A DNA stretch of 64,000 nucleotides from an uncultured Collinsella sp. Lineage in GTDB: Bacteria; Actinomycetota; Coriobacteriia; Coriobacteriales; Coriobacteriaceae. Within the stretch, counting starts at the first letter, position 1; each line of letters starts with the position of its first letter. The notes beneath the pieces are model-generated. The model saw nothing but the letters and a program-made list of their open reading frames with translations, had not been told where the DNA came from and made no database searches. Shown here one piece after another: positions 28,921 to 39,630 of the stretch. The DNA is taken from assembly GCA_902494195.1 (NCBI GenBank), contig CABUSH010000005.1, positions 44,792 through 108,791 of the forward strand, written 5' to 3'. A program made the translations under genes and the position numbers.

Positions 28921-28994
28921 TGGGATGTCGTCTAATGGCAGGACAGCGGATTCTGGTTCCGTCAATGGGGGTTCGACTCCCTCCATCCCAGCCA
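28921..28994 (+). tRNA. tRNA-Gln (anticodon CTG)
   Basis: The acceptor stem TGGGATG/CATCCCA, an anticodon arm GCGGA-TTCTGGT-TCCGT with anticodon CTG, a T arm with GGTTCGACTCC and an encoded 3' CCA (28992-28994) define a complete tRNA. Confidence 0.95.
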
Positions 28995-29011
28995 TTGCAT
29001 TTGCTACATAT

Positions 29012-29088
29012 GGCCCGTTCGTCTAGCGGTTTAGGACGCCGCCCTCTCAAGGCGGAGATCACCAGTTCGAATCTGGTACGGGCTACCA
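29012..29088 (+). tRNA. tRNA-Glu (anticodon CTC)
   Basis: The acceptor stem GGCCCGT/ACGGGCT (first pair G-U), an anticodon arm CCGCC-CTCTCAA-GGCGG with anticodon CTC, a T arm with GTTCGAATC and an encoded CCA (29086-29088) are all present. It follows tRNA-Gln by 17 bases. Confidence 0.95.
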
Positions 29089-29098
29089 AAATTGAACG

Positions 29099-29126
29099 CC
29101 CGGGCCTCGTAAGAGACCCGGGTTTT
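29099..29126 (+). terminator. Rho-independent terminator of the tRNA operon
   Basis: CCCGGGCCTC pairs with GAGACCCGGG (29099-29108 with 29113-29122, one mismatch), followed by TTTT. Confidence 0.9.
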
Positions 29127-29182
29127 GTGTATTGACCGTATATACGGCGCCTGCCGTGTTTCGCTCAGATCGAGGAGTAGCC

Positions 29183-30100
29183 ATGGATCTGCCCATCAGC
29201 TTGCAAGACATCACGTATGCCGAGAACTATCTGGCGCAGGGCGACTTGGCTACGGCGACGCCGCTGCTGGAGCGTCTGGTGGAGCTCGCCGAGGAGTATA
29301 TTGATGCTGAGTGCAAGACGGAGGAGAAGCGTCAATACTTTAGCTTCGATAGCAAGTTTGAGCGCTTGGCCTATCGCCGCGTGGAGAAGGATCCGCGCGA
29401 GCTCGTGCAGGTCGAGGTGCCGTTTGACCGCCTGTACTCTGACATGGCGTTTGCCTACATTCGCCAGCAGGATTATGTGAGCGCTCGTAATGCCCTGATG
29501 CAGGCTGTGCGTTGGGACCCCATGAACTGCAACTATCGCTTGGATTTGGCCGAGCTGTTCCGCGCACTCGAGGACAAGCAGGAATGGGCATCGCTCTCGT
29601 TCTCGGTGCTGGAGCGTGCAAGCGATGGCAAGTGCGCCGCCCGCGCTTACGCCAATCTAGGTCAGTACTTCTTGGAGCCCGAGACCGAGAACGTTTCGGC
29701 TGCCGTGGGCTGCGCGCGTCTGGCGCTGCGCCTGGCGCCCAACGATGCGCATACGACGCGCCTGCTCAACAAGATCCATACCACCTATCCGGATGCCGCT
29801 GATGAGAGCGACGACCACGTGATGGGTGAACTGGCCCTGCAAGGCGTGCCGACCTCACCTTCGGCCGAGATTGCCATCTGCCTGATTATGTGCGCGACCG
29901 ATGCTGCAAGCGACGGCGACAAGCAGGAGGCGACGCGCCTGACGGTGCGTGCTCGCGACTTGGTGGGCGAGGAAGCCTGCGCGGCGATTATCAAACTGGT
30001 GCGTGAGAGCGATGCTGAGCTCAATGCCGAGCGCAAGGCTAAGCGCGAAGCTACGGGCAAGGGTTCCGATGGCGCCAAGGAGGCCGGCGATGCCCAGTAA
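29183..30100 (+). CDS. Tetratricopeptide-like repeat protein
   Basis: A 305-residue helical protein with TPR-like repeats. One is AENYLAQGDLATATPLLERLVEL near residue 12; others are FAYIRQQDYVSARNALMQAVRWDPMN near 90 and ANLGQYFLEPETENVSAAVGCARLALRLAPND near 165. The C-terminus is charged and Ala/Lys-rich. TPR arrays hold protein-protein contacts; no enzyme domain is present. It overlaps smpB by 11 bases, so the two are co-translated, but no functional link is known. GAGGAG precedes the ATG at 29183; an earlier in-frame GTG/ATG has no ribosome binding site. Confidence 0.8.
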   Translation: MDLPISLQDITYAENYLAQGDLATATPLLERLVELAEEYIDAECKTEEKRQYFSFDSKFERLAYRRVEKDPRELVQVEVPFDRLYSDMAFAYIRQQDYVSARNALMQAVRWDPMNCNYRLDLAELFRALEDKQEWASLSFSVLERASDGKCAARAYANLGQYFLEPETENVSAAVGCARLALRLAPNDAHTTRLLNKIHTTYPDAADESDDHVMGELALQGVPTSPSAEIAICLIMCATDAASDGDKQEATRLTVRARDLVGEEACAAIIKLVRESDAELNAERKAKREATGKGSDGAKEAGDAQ

Positions 30101-30560
30101 GCGTGAACGCAAGCTCATTTCTAAGAATCGCTCGGCGCATCACGAGTACTTTATCGATGAGACGTTCGAATGCGGTATTGAACTGAGTGGCACCGAGGTC
30201 AAGTCGATTCGCGAGCGCGCCTGCCAGATCACCGATACCTTCGCGCTGATTCGCGGTGGGGAGTGCTGGCTCGTCGGCCTGCATATCCACCCTTATAGCC
30301 ATGGTGGCGTGTGGAATCGCGATCCCGACCGTCGGCGTCGTCTGCTGCTGCACCGCAAGGAGATCGACTTTCTTGACGGCAAACTTCGCAACCGTGGTTA
30401 TGCGCTGGTTCCGTTGGAGCTCTACTTTAATACCGACGGCCGCGTAAAGCTGCTGCTGGGTCTGGGTCGCGGCAAGAAGCTCTATGACAAGCGCGAGGAC
30501 ATGGCTAAGCGTGATGTCCAACGCGAGATCGACCGCGCCCTTAAGGAGCGCAACCGCTAG
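30090..30560 (+). CDS. smpB: SsrA-binding protein SmpB
   Basis: A 156-residue SmpB, which binds tmRNA and brings it to stalled ribosomes. It shows KLISKNRSAHHEYFIDETFECGIELSGTEVKSIRE, HIHPYS and GLGRGKKLYDKREDMAKRD, the full OB-fold core and the C-terminal tail that mimics mRNA. Length and order are standard. The ATG at 30090 lies inside the end of the TPR gene, preceded by AAGGAGG. No tmRNA gene is found in the adjoining intergenic space. Confidence 0.96.
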   Translation: MPSKRERKLISKNRSAHHEYFIDETFECGIELSGTEVKSIRERACQITDTFALIRGGECWLVGLHIHPYSHGGVWNRDPDRRRRLLLHRKEIDFLDGKLRNRGYALVPLELYFNTDGRVKLLLGLGRGKKLYDKREDMAKRDVQREIDRALKERNR

Positions 30561-30573
30561 GCACTCTGTATAA

Positions 30574-30638
30574 GTTGCGGTGGAATACGGACTGTTTTGC
30601 CTGTTTGAGGGACTATTCAGTCCCTATTTCACCGCAAC
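30574..30638. repeat. Intergenic hairpin element, family a, copy 2
   Basis: Arms at 30574-30593 and 30619-30638 (20 nt each, near-perfect, beginning GTTGCGGTGGAATACGG) enclose a 25-nt loop. Arm length and loop length are identical to the copy at 2681-2745, although the loop sequence is unrelated. Confidence 0.85.
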
Positions 30639-30681
30639 TGCGGGTGTCTCATCTTTCTTACTGTTCTGACACATATGTCTC

Positions 30682-30715
30682 AAAGGCGGCGTCCGTTATG
30701 GGTGCCGCCTTTTTT
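30682..30715 (+). terminator. Rho-independent terminator after smpB
   Basis: AAAGGCGGC (30682-30690) pairs with GCCGCCTTT (30704-30712), followed by a T run. Confidence 0.9.
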
Positions 30716-30766
30716 GTGGGTACATACATCCATGAGGTTCAATCCTGGGTTAGGGGAGTGATCGTT

Positions 30767-31270
30767 ATGGACAAAACTGCGTTCTTTACCATGCCGAGTG
30801 GCCTGTACGTGGTGAGCGCTGCGGCGGACGGGCTGCGTGCCGGCTGCGTTATCAACACAGCGGTGCAGGTGACATCCGCCCCGCCGCGCATCTCAATTGC
30901 CGTGAACAAGGAAAATGTCACGTCCGGCGTAATCGCATCGGCTAAGGCCTTTGCGCTGACCGTGATCGATCAGACGGCCGACATGCTCTATATCGGTAAC
31001 TTTGGCTTCCGCACCAGCAGTGGCTACGACAAGTTTGCCAAGTACGAGACCCACGAGACCGCGCTGGGCATGCCCTATGTGCCCGAGCACGCGGCGGCGC
31101 TGTTTAGCTGCCGTCTAATTGATACCGTGGATGTGGGCACGCACCTGCTCTTTATCGGCGAGGTGGAGGACGCCGAGCGCTTGAGCGGCGAGGCCCCGCT
31201 GACCTATGACTACTATCACAAGGTCTTGAAGGGCAAGACGCCGCCCAAGGCTTCGTCGTATCAAGGCTAG
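30767..31270 (+). CDS. Flavin reductase-like domain protein
   Basis: A 167-residue FMN-binding split-barrel protein of the flavin reductase family. It shows TMPSGLYVVSAAADGLRAGCVINTAVQVTSAPPRISIAVNKEN, NFGFRTSSGYDKF and FIGEVEDAERL. In anaerobes this domain is often fused to rubredoxin as high-molecular-weight rubredoxin, an electron donor to flavodiiron proteins that remove O2 or NO. Here the rubredoxin is a separate gene 90 bases downstream. The ATG at 30767 matches the family start; GGGGAG lies upstream. Confidence 0.88.
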   Translation: MDKTAFFTMPSGLYVVSAAADGLRAGCVINTAVQVTSAPPRISIAVNKENVTSGVIASAKAFALTVIDQTADMLYIGNFGFRTSSGYDKFAKYETHETALGMPYVPEHAAALFSCRLIDTVDVGTHLLFIGEVEDAERLSGEAPLTYDYYHKVLKGKTPPKASSYQG

Positions 31271-31287
31271 AAATGTTCTAAAAATAC

Positions 31288-31315
31288 TTGCATTATATTA
31301 TTGAGAATCTATACT
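31288..31315 (+). promoter_or_regulatory. Promoter of the rubredoxin gene
   Basis: TTGCAT (31288-31293) and TATACT (31310-31315) are 16 bases apart in a strikingly AT-rich stretch. The rubredoxin can therefore be transcribed independently of the flavin reductase gene. Confidence 0.6.
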
Positions 31316-31359
31316 AATAAACGAAGTACATCACCAGTCGCGTTCGAGAGGAGAACATC

Positions 31360-31503
31360 ATGGCTGAGGAGAAGAAGACGTATAAGTTCGTGTGCACCGT
31401 TTGCGGTTACGAGGTTGAGGTCGACACGCCCGAGCTGCCCGAGGATTACGTATGCCCGGTCTGCGGCGTCGGCCCCGATGAGTTTGAGCTCGTCGAGGAG
31501 TAA
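31360..31503 (+). CDS. Rubredoxin
   Basis: A 47-residue protein with two iron-binding knuckles, CTVCGY at 12-17 and CPVCGV at 32-37, and the typical linker [11 protein letters not shown]. The four cysteines bind one Fe for single-electron transfer. Length is slightly shorter than the usual 52-54 residues. GAGAGGAG lies just before the ATG. It probably works with the upstream flavin reductase as an unfused counterpart of high-molecular-weight rubredoxin in oxygen or peroxide detoxification. Confidence 0.93.
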   Translation: MAEEKKTYKFVCTVCGYEVEVDTPELPEDYVCPVCGVGPDEFELVEE

Positions 31504-31543
31504 CTCGTAGACACACGGCGATTAGCTATACAGAGCTCTGTCC

Positions 31544-31580
31544 AAGGGCCCCGGTCGAATTCTCGGCCGGGGCCCTTTTG
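31544..31580 (+). terminator. Rho-independent terminator of the rubredoxin gene
   Basis: AAGGGCCCCGG (31544-31554) pairs with CCGGGGCCCTT (31567-31577), followed by TT. Confidence 0.88.
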
Positions 31581-31584
31581 ATTT

Positions 31585-31627
31585 ATCTGACGGTTTAAAA
31601 CGGCCTTACGTGTTACAGATTGAGACG
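31585..31627. repeat. Degenerate family-b element
   Basis: A perfect family-b right arm, TGTTACAGATTGAGACG, is at 31611-31627. On the left only ATCTGACGGTT remains, and the loop is about nine bases shorter than usual. It appears to be a decayed single unit beside the mntH stop codon. Confidence 0.65.
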
Positions 31628-31655
31628 TTATATCTGGACAGTCACGCCATCCCAA

Positions 31656-32912
31656 TTACATCCCCGTTAGCAGCACGATGTCGAGAACCGTTACGATGAC
31701 GCCGATTCCTACGAGCAACGCGTTGAGCGGGCGCGAGTTGGCGTATTTGCCCATGACGCGGCGTGAGCTGGTGAGCCGTATAAGCACGAAAACCGTGATC
31801 GGCAGCTGAAGCGACAGCAGTGCCTGGCTCCAGATGAGACCTTCAAAAGGATTTGGGACGACCAGACACGCCGCCACTGCGCCGACGAAACATGCCGCCA
31901 CCCCAATCGAGGAATGTCGGTCGTGGATGTCGTATTCCTCGTCGAACATGCCCGCGGTGATGGTGCCTGCCGCCATGCCTGCCGTCACACTACTCGAGAG
32001 GCCCGCAAACAGCAGCGCCACCGCAAAGATGGTCGAGCTTGCCGGGCCCAGAATGGGGGAGAGCGTGTCCGCTGCGACGGCGAGGTCGTCTACGACAATG
32101 CCGTGCGCAAAGAAGGTCGTTGCGGCCAGGATGACCATGGCCGAGTTGATTGCCCAGCCCACGCCCATCGAAAAGAGCGTGTCGAAGAGCTCATAGCGCA
32201 GACGCTCTTCGATAACCTGCTCGCCTTGGCCTTCGAAGTGCATGGATTGGATGACCTCGGAGTGTAGAAAGAGGTTGTGGGGCATAACGACCGCACCAAG
32301 GACACTCACGATAATCGCGGCAGAGCCAGTGGGCATACTGGGCGTGATCCAGCTTGCGGCGGCTTGCGGCCAGTCGACCTTGACTAGTGCAAGCTCGGCC
32401 AAAAACGAGAGTCCTACCACGCCTACGAAGGCGATGATCCAGCGTTCGGCACGCTTGTAGGAGTTCGTCATGAGCATCGCCATCGATACTGCCGCCACGA
32501 TGACGCAGCCCGCACGCACGGGCAGCCCAAAGAGCATTTGAAGGGCAATCGCGCCGCCCAGGACTTCGGCCATGGCGGTGGCGATGGTCGCGAGATAGGC
32601 ACTGGCGAGCACCGTGCGTCCAACGAAGCGGGGGAGGTAACGTGTCGTGGCCTCGGCAAGACAGGCGCCCGTGGCGATACCCAGGTGCGCCGCATTGTGC
32701 TGCAGCACAATGAGCATAATCGTGGACAGTGTGACGATCCACAGCAGCGCGTAGCCAAACTGCGAGCCCGCGGCCATATTGGAGGCCCAGTTGCCCGGGT
32801 CGATAAAGCCGACGGTCACGAGCAGCCCGGGGCCGATGTGCCGCGCAATGTCTAGGCCTCCGTGACCACCGGTGCGTCGGGAGCCAAAGTGTTGTTTGAG
32901 ATGGTTGAGCAT
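31656..32912 (-). CDS. mntH: Nramp family divalent metal (Mn2+/Fe2+) transporter
   Basis: A 418-residue membrane protein with about 11 helices. The first helix carries FIDPGNWASNMAAGSQFGY with the conserved DPGN metal ligands, and the sixth carries VVMPHNLFLHS, the MPH motif. These identify an Nramp-type proton-coupled Mn2+ or Fe2+ importer. The ATG at 32912 is preferred because AGGAG lies seven bases upstream; an earlier in-frame start adds only 12 residues. The 5' side faces a family-b repeat array, so its promoter lies between 32913 and about 33030. No MntR-type box was recognised with confidence. Confidence 0.93.
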   Translation of the reverse strand: MLNHLKQHFGSRRTGGHGGLDIARHIGPGLLVTVGFIDPGNWASNMAAGSQFGYALLWIVTLSTIMLIVLQHNAAHLGIATGACLAEATTRYLPRFVGRTVLASAYLATIATAMAEVLGGAIALQMLFGLPVRAGCVIVAAVSMAMLMTNSYKRAERWIIAFVGVVGLSFLAELALVKVDWPQAAASWITPSMPTGSAAIIVSVLGAVVMPHNLFLHSEVIQSMHFEGQGEQVIEERLRYELFDTLFSMGVGWAINSAMVILAATTFFAHGIVVDDLAVAADTLSPILGPASSTIFAVALLFAGLSSSVTAGMAAGTITAGMFDEEYDIHDRHSSIGVAACFVGAVAACLVVPNPFEGLIWSQALLSLQLPITVFVLIRLTSSRRVMGKYANSRPLNALLVGIGVIVTVLDIVLLTGM

Positions 32913-33032
32913 GGTGAGCTCCTGCGTGCCGTTTGTTTGACGCCGCAAAGGATACCCGTTTTAGGCTCGAAGTTAACCGAGACTAACAAAATAGTTGTAT
33001 TTGAATAAGATGGTGAAAAGGGGTTGCCGAAA

Positions 33033-33251
33033 TGTCTTGATCTGTAACAACTAGGGATGGAAATTGGGTTTAGGTGTTACAGATCAAGACAGGAAGAAAT
33101 GGTCCTATGGAATATCTCGATCTGTAACAGCTGGCCGCCAAAACCGACCCTCCGTGTTACAGATTGAGACATTCGGAGCCGTCTCTCAAAAACGTCTCAA
33201 TCTGTAACAGTTAGTCGTCGAAATTTGGTCTTCCTGTTACAGATTGAGATG
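33033..33251. repeat. Family-b tandem array 1 (three units, 80-bp period)
   Basis: Units are at 33033-33091, 33113-33171 and 33193-33251. Each has a 17-nt left arm of the form TGTCTYRATCTGTAACA, a loop of exactly 25 nt and the inverted right arm, with 21-nt spacers. The start-to-start distance is 80 bp both times. Arm differences are often compensated (CTTGATC with GATCAAG in unit 1). The array sits between mntH and gltB. Confidence 0.93.
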
Positions 33252-33434
33252 TTTGAAGCGGTGAGCATACGGGCCGAACTTGGGGCCCTTGTTGCCGTCC
33301 TTGAGGTCGGCGGTGTCCACTCGTAGGGCGTGCGTTACGCGATTGTTTCGAAACGGGTGGGAAACACAACAGGCCGGCGATGCTCCTAGTATGCCTATTC
33401 AACTGACTGTCTAAATATCTAGGGGAGGATCGCG

Positions 33435-36400
33435 ATGCAGGCAGATTCCGCTCAGCAGCAGGGCCTTTATCGCCCCGAATTCGACCACGATGCATGTGGC
33501 ATCGGCGCGCTCGCCGACATCAACGGCGAGCGCCATCACCAGATTCTGGACGATGCGCTGTCCATTCTGGTCAACTTGGAGCACCGCGGCGGCACGGGAC
33601 TCGAGAAGAATACCGGCGACGGCGCTGGCATTCTGTTCCAGGTTCCGCATCACTTTTTCCGTAAAGAGGCCCAAAAGTGCGGCCAGATTCTGCCGGCAGA
33701 GGGCGACTATGGCGTGGCCATGCTGTTCTTCCCACAGGACGACAAGGGCGTAGAGGATGCCCGCCGCGTGTTTGAGGAGGGCTGCGCCGAGGCCGGCGTG
33801 CCGCTGCTCTTTTGGCGCGAGGTGCCGGTCGATCCGCACGACCTGGGCGAGACAGCCCGCGCCTGCATGCCTACCATCCTGCAGGCCTTTCTGGGCCGCC
33901 CGGACGACACGCCGGCGGGCGACGCCTTCGAGCGCCGTCTGTATGTGTGCCGCCGCACCATCGAGAAGAAGGCCGACGCCGAGTTTGCCCTGCGCGATAA
34001 GATCTTCTATGTGTGCTCCATGAGCTCGCGCACTATCGTGTACAAGGGCATGCTGGTCGCCACACAGATGCGCCGCTTCTTCATCGATCTCAACGACGCC
34101 GCCGTCAAAACGGCCGTTGCGCTCGTCCACTCGCGCTACTCCACCAACACCACGCCCAGTTGGGAGCGTGCGCACCCCAACCGCTTTATCATCCACAACG
34201 GCGAGATCAACACCCTCAAGGGCAACGTCAACTGGATTCGCGCCCGCGAGCCCAACCTGTACAGCCCCGTGCTGCAGCACGATCTTGAGCGTGTGATGCC
34301 CATCATCAACCGCGAGGGCTCCGACTCCGCGATTCTGGACAACGTGCTCGAGTTCTTGGTCATGAACGGTCGCCCGCTCACGCGTGCCGCGTCCATGCTG
34401 CTGCCCGAGCCGTGGGACCACAACGACAATCTGAGCGAGGAACGCCGCGCCTACGACGCCTACCAGTCCATGCTCATGGAGCCCTGGGACGGCCCTGCCG
34501 CCATCGCCTTTACCGACGGTCGCACGCTGGGTGCCGCCCTCGACCGTAACGGCCTGCGTCCCGCCCGCTACTATGTGACGCGCGACGGTCGCTTTATGCT
34601 GGCAAGCGAGGTGGGCACCATCGAGGTGAGCCCCGAGAACATCCTGACGAGCGGCTGTCTGGGGCCGGGCCAGATGCTCGAGGTCGATTTTGCCCGCGGC
34701 CGCGTGATCTACAATGACGAGCTGCGCGCCCGCTATGCCAAGGAAAAGCCCTACCGCGACTGGATTGCCGAGGAGACGCTGACCGTCGACGCGCTTGATG
34801 AGCCCGTTGCGGCAACGCCCGCCGAGGACGCCGAGGTACCTGCCACCGTGCGTATGGCCAAACTCGGTTACCACTGGGATGACATTGACGAGGTCGTGCG
34901 TCCCATGGCCCAGCAGGGCAAGGCGCCGCTCGCCTCGATGGGCATCGATGCGCCGCTGGCCTGCCTGTCCAAGAAGACGCGTTCGTTCTTTGACTACTTC
35001 TATCAGTTGTTCGCTCAGGTCACAAACCCGCCCATCGACGCCCTACGCGAGCATATGGTCACCTCGACCACACTCTACCTGGGCAACCACGGCAACCTGC
35101 TCGAGGATTCCCGCACGGCCTGCCAGCTGGTGCGCTTGGAGCGCCCGTTGCTGAGCGAGGAGGAGTTCGACCGCATCTGCGCCATCGACCGCGTGGGCTT
35201 TAAGACCCGCCGGTTCCGTGCCGTGTACCGCCGCGACGCGGGTGAGGGCGCGCTGCAGGCTGCGCTCAAGCAGCTTGCCGAAGACGTCGAGGCTGCGGTT
35301 CGCGATGGCGTGAACATCGTGGTGCTGAGCGACCGTGCCGCTGCGGGCGAGGTGCCCGTGCCGTCGCTGCTCGCCGTGGGCTGCGTGCACAACCACCTGA
35401 TCCGCGCCGGCGTGCGTACCTTTGCCGACATCGTGGTGGAGTGTGGCGACGCCGTGTCTCCGCATGACTTTGCGGCGCTAGTGGGCTACTCCGCGAGCGG
35501 CATCTATCCGTACAACGCGCATGCGTGCATCCGCAATCTGGCGGCACGCGGTGACCTGGACGTGACGGCCGAGCAGGGCATCGCCAATTACAACAAGGCC
35601 GCGACGGCGGGCATCGTCTCCATCATGTCCAAGATGGGCATCTCCACGGTGCAGAGCTACCACTCCGCGCAGATCTTCGAGGCCGTTGGCTTTACGCCGG
35701 AGTTCGTCAACGCGTACTTCGCCGGCACGGTGAGCCGTGTGGGCGGTATGGGTGTCGAGGACGTCGAACGCGAGCAAAATGAGCGCTATGACGCCGCTCT
35801 CGCTATCCTTAAGAGCCCGGCTCCCGATCAGCTGCCCACGTTGGGCCTGACCAAGTGGCGCCCGCTCGGCGGCGAGGATCACCTCATCGATCCGCAGACT
35901 GTCTACTTGCTGCAGACCGCCTGCCGTGAGGACAGCTACGACACCTTTAAGGAGTACAGCGCCCGCCTGCACCGCACCGGCCGTGCCGTGCGCCTGCGCG
36001 ACCTGCTGGACTTTGATGCCAGCGGCCGCACTCCGGTGGCACTCGACGAGGTCGAGCCCGCGCTCAACATCGTCCGCCGCTTTAACACCGGCGCCATGTC
36101 GTACGGCTCCATCAGCAAGGAAGCACACGAGTGCATGGCCATCGCCATGAACCGCCTGCATGGCCGTTCCAACTCCGGCGAGGGCGGCGAGGATCCGCGC
36201 CGCGAGACCCCGCTGGCTAACGGTGACTCCAAGAACTCCGCGATCAAGCAGGTGGCAAGTGCGCGCTTTGGCGTGACGAGCCGCTACCTGTGCAGCGCCT
36301 TCGAGATTCAAATCAAGATGGCCCAGGGCGCCAAGCCCGGCGAGGGCGGTCACCTGCCCGGCAAGAAGGTCTACCCCTGGATTGCCGAGGTCCGTCAGTC

Positions 36401-38132
36401 CACGCCCGACATTGGCCTGATTTCGCCTCCGCCGCACCACGACATCTACTCCATCGAGGACCTGGCAGAGCTTATCTTTGATCTTAAGAACGCCAACCCC
36501 GGCGCACGCGTGTCGGTCAAGCTGGTCAGCGAGGCCGGCGTCGGCACCATCGCCACCGGCGTGGCCAAGGGCGCTGCCGACAAGATCTTGATCAGCGGCC
36601 ACAATGGCGGCTCGGGTGCCGCTGCGCGCGACTCTATCTGGCACGCGGGTCTGCCGCTGGAGCTCGGTCTTGCCGAGGCCCAGCAGACGCTACTGCAAAA
36701 CGGCCTGCGCTCGCGCGTGGTGCTCGAGGCCGACGGCAAGCTCATGGACGGCACCGATGTTGCCGTCGCCTGCCTGCTGGGCGCCGAGGAGTTTGGCTTT
36801 GCGACCATGCCGCTCATCTCGATGGGCTGCCTCATGCAGCGCGACTGCCAGCAGGATACCTGCCCGGCCGGCATCGCCACGCAAAACTGCCGCCTGCGTC
36901 GCGGCTTCCGCGGCAAGCCCGAGCACATCGAGCACTTTATGCTCTTTGTTGCCGAGCAGCTGCGCGAGGTCATGGCGAGCCTGGGCTTCCGCACCGTCGA
37001 CGAGATGGTCGGCCATCCCGAGTGCCTGCGCCAGATCGAGGTCCCGGGCAACCGCAAGGCCAACCTGCTCGATCTGTCGCCCGTGCTGGCAAGCGCGACC
37101 TGTGTGTTTGGTGCCCATATCCCGGGTGCCGACGGTCGCCACTTCCTGCCGCAGATGGCCGCGGACAGCGAGCTCGACAAGACGCTCGACTCCACGTTGT
37201 TTGTGCCCTATACGGCCGATGCCCGTGCGCACCTGCGTCCGATTCGCTTCCGCGCCGACATCGCCAACGTCAACCGCTGCGTGGGCACCATTTTGGGCAA
37301 CGCGGTGACCAAGGCGCATCCCGAGGGTCTGCCCGCCGGCTCCATCACCATCGATTGCGATGGTTCGGCCGGTCAGAGCTTTGGCGCCTTCCTGCCGCGC
37401 GGCATTACGCTCAACGTGTGCGGCGACGCCAACGATTACTTTGGCAAGGGTCTTTCGGGCGGCGAGGTGTCGGTGCGCCCCAACCCGCATGCGACCTACA
37501 AGTTCGACGAGAACATCATCGTGGGCAACGTTGCGTTCTTTGGCGCTACGAGCGGTCGCGGCTTCATTAACGGCCTTGCCGGCCAGCGTTTCGCCGTGCG
37601 CAACTCCGGTGCCACGGTGGTGGTCGAGGGCTGCGGCAACCATGGCTGCGAGTACATGACGGGCGGTCTGGCACTCATCCTGGGTGAGGTCGGGCAGAAC
37701 TTCGCCGCCGGTATGACGGGTGGCGTGGCTTATGTCTTCGATCAGTACGGCACCCTCGATGCCCGTGTGAACCACGAGAGCGTTGAGCTCAAGGCCCCGA
37801 CGGCCGGCGAGCTGGCGCAGATTCGCGAGCTCATCCAGGAGCACGTGGACGCGACGCAGAGTCCGCGCGGCATTAAGCTGCTCTACAGCTTTGAGACGAT
37901 GAGCAAGCACTTTGTGAAGGTCATTCCGACCGAGTACGAGCGCGTGCTGGCGATTGTCGCCGCCGCCGAGGCCGTCGGCAAGACGCATGCGCAGGCCGAG
38001 GAGCTGGCGTTTGACATTGTGACCGGTCGGGCGAGTGCCGCGGATGTTGCTCGCTTCGATGTTGCGGGCGGTGCTGCGGGTGCTGCGTCCGTGGCTGCCA
38101 GCTCTGTTGCTTCGACCAAGAAGGAGGCGTAA
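33435..38132 (+). CDS. gltB: Glutamate synthase, large subunit
   Basis: A 1565-residue enzyme. The N-terminal class II glutamine amidotransferase starts after a 20-residue propeptide with nucleophile C21 in DACGIGALADI. The central and FMN-binding synthase domains follow (SYGSISKEAHECMA, GGHLPGKK, SGHNGGSGAAARDSIWHAG). The 3Fe-4S ligands are in CLMQRDCQQDTCPAGIATQ, and the C-terminal beta-helix GXGXG domain ends the protein. It makes two glutamates from glutamine and 2-oxoglutarate with electrons from GltD. GGGGAGG precedes the ATG. The last ~30 residues are an Ala/Val-rich tail. Confidence 0.96.
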   Translation: MQADSAQQQGLYRPEFDHDACGIGALADINGERHHQILDDALSILVNLEHRGGTGLEKNTGDGAGILFQVPHHFFRKEAQKCGQILPAEGDYGVAMLFFPQDDKGVEDARRVFEEGCAEAGVPLLFWREVPVDPHDLGETARACMPTILQAFLGRPDDTPAGDAFERRLYVCRRTIEKKADAEFALRDKIFYVCSMSSRTIVYKGMLVATQMRRFFIDLNDAAVKTAVALVHSRYSTNTTPSWERAHPNRFIIHNGEINTLKGNVNWIRAREPNLYSPVLQHDLERVMPIINREGSDSAILDNVLEFLVMNGRPLTRAASMLLPEPWDHNDNLSEERRAYDAYQSMLMEPWDGPAAIAFTDGRTLGAALDRNGLRPARYYVTRDGRFMLASEVGTIEVSPENILTSGCLGPGQMLEVDFARGRVIYNDELRARYAKEKPYRDWIAEETLTVDALDEPVAATPAEDAEVPATVRMAKLGYHWDDIDEVVRPMAQQGKAPLASMGIDAPLACLSKKTRSFFDYFYQLFAQVTNPPIDALREHMVTSTTLYLGNHGNLLEDSRTACQLVRLERPLLSEEEFDRICAIDRVGFKTRRFRAVYRRDAGEGALQAALKQLAEDVEAAVRDGVNIVVLSDRAAAGEVPVPSLLAVGCVHNHLIRAGVRTFADIVVECGDAVSPHDFAALVGYSASGIYPYNAHACIRNLAARGDLDVTAEQGIANYNKAATAGIVSIMSKMGISTVQSYHSAQIFEAVGFTPEFVNAYFAGTVSRVGGMGVEDVEREQNERYDAALAILKSPAPDQLPTLGLTKWRPLGGEDHLIDPQTVYLLQTACREDSYDTFKEYSARLHRTGRAVRLRDLLDFDASGRTPVALDEVEPALNIVRRFNTGAMSYGSISKEAHECMAIAMNRLHGRSNSGEGGEDPRRETPLANGDSKNSAIKQVASARFGVTSRYLCSAFEIQIKMAQGAKPGEGGHLPGKKVYPWIAEVRQSTPDIGLISPPPHHDIYSIEDLAELIFDLKNANPGARVSVKLVSEAGVGTIATGVAKGAADKILISGHNGGSGAAARDSIWHAGLPLELGLAEAQQTLLQNGLRSRVVLEADGKLMDGTDVAVACLLGAEEFGFATMPLISMGCLMQRDCQQDTCPAGIATQNCRLRRGFRGKPEHIEHFMLFVAEQLREVMASLGFRTVDEMVGHPECLRQIEVPGNRKANLLDLSPVLASATCVFGAHIPGADGRHFLPQMAADSELDKTLDSTLFVPYTADARAHLRPIRFRADIANVNRCVGTILGNAVTKAHPEGLPAGSITIDCDGSAGQSFGAFLPRGITLNVCGDANDYFGKGLSGGEVSVRPNPHATYKFDENIIVGNVAFFGATSGRGFINGLAGQRFAVRNSGATVVVEGCGNHGCEYMTGGLALILGEVGQNFAAGMTGGVAYVFDQYGTLDARVNHESVELKAPTAGELAQIRELIQEHVDATQSPRGIKLLYSFETMSKHFVKVIPTEYERVLAIVAAAEAVGKTHAQAEELAFDIVTGRASAADVARFDVAGGAAGAASVAASSVASTKKEA

Positions 38133-38137
38133 GTGCC

Positions 38138-39619
<1,482 letters not shown>

Positions 39620-39630
39620 AGTAGTTATTT

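Noticed and set aside
30561..30766. tmRNA gene beside smpB
   Set aside because: The gap is only about 200 bases and is accounted for by a family-a repeat and a terminator; no tRNA-like ends are seen.
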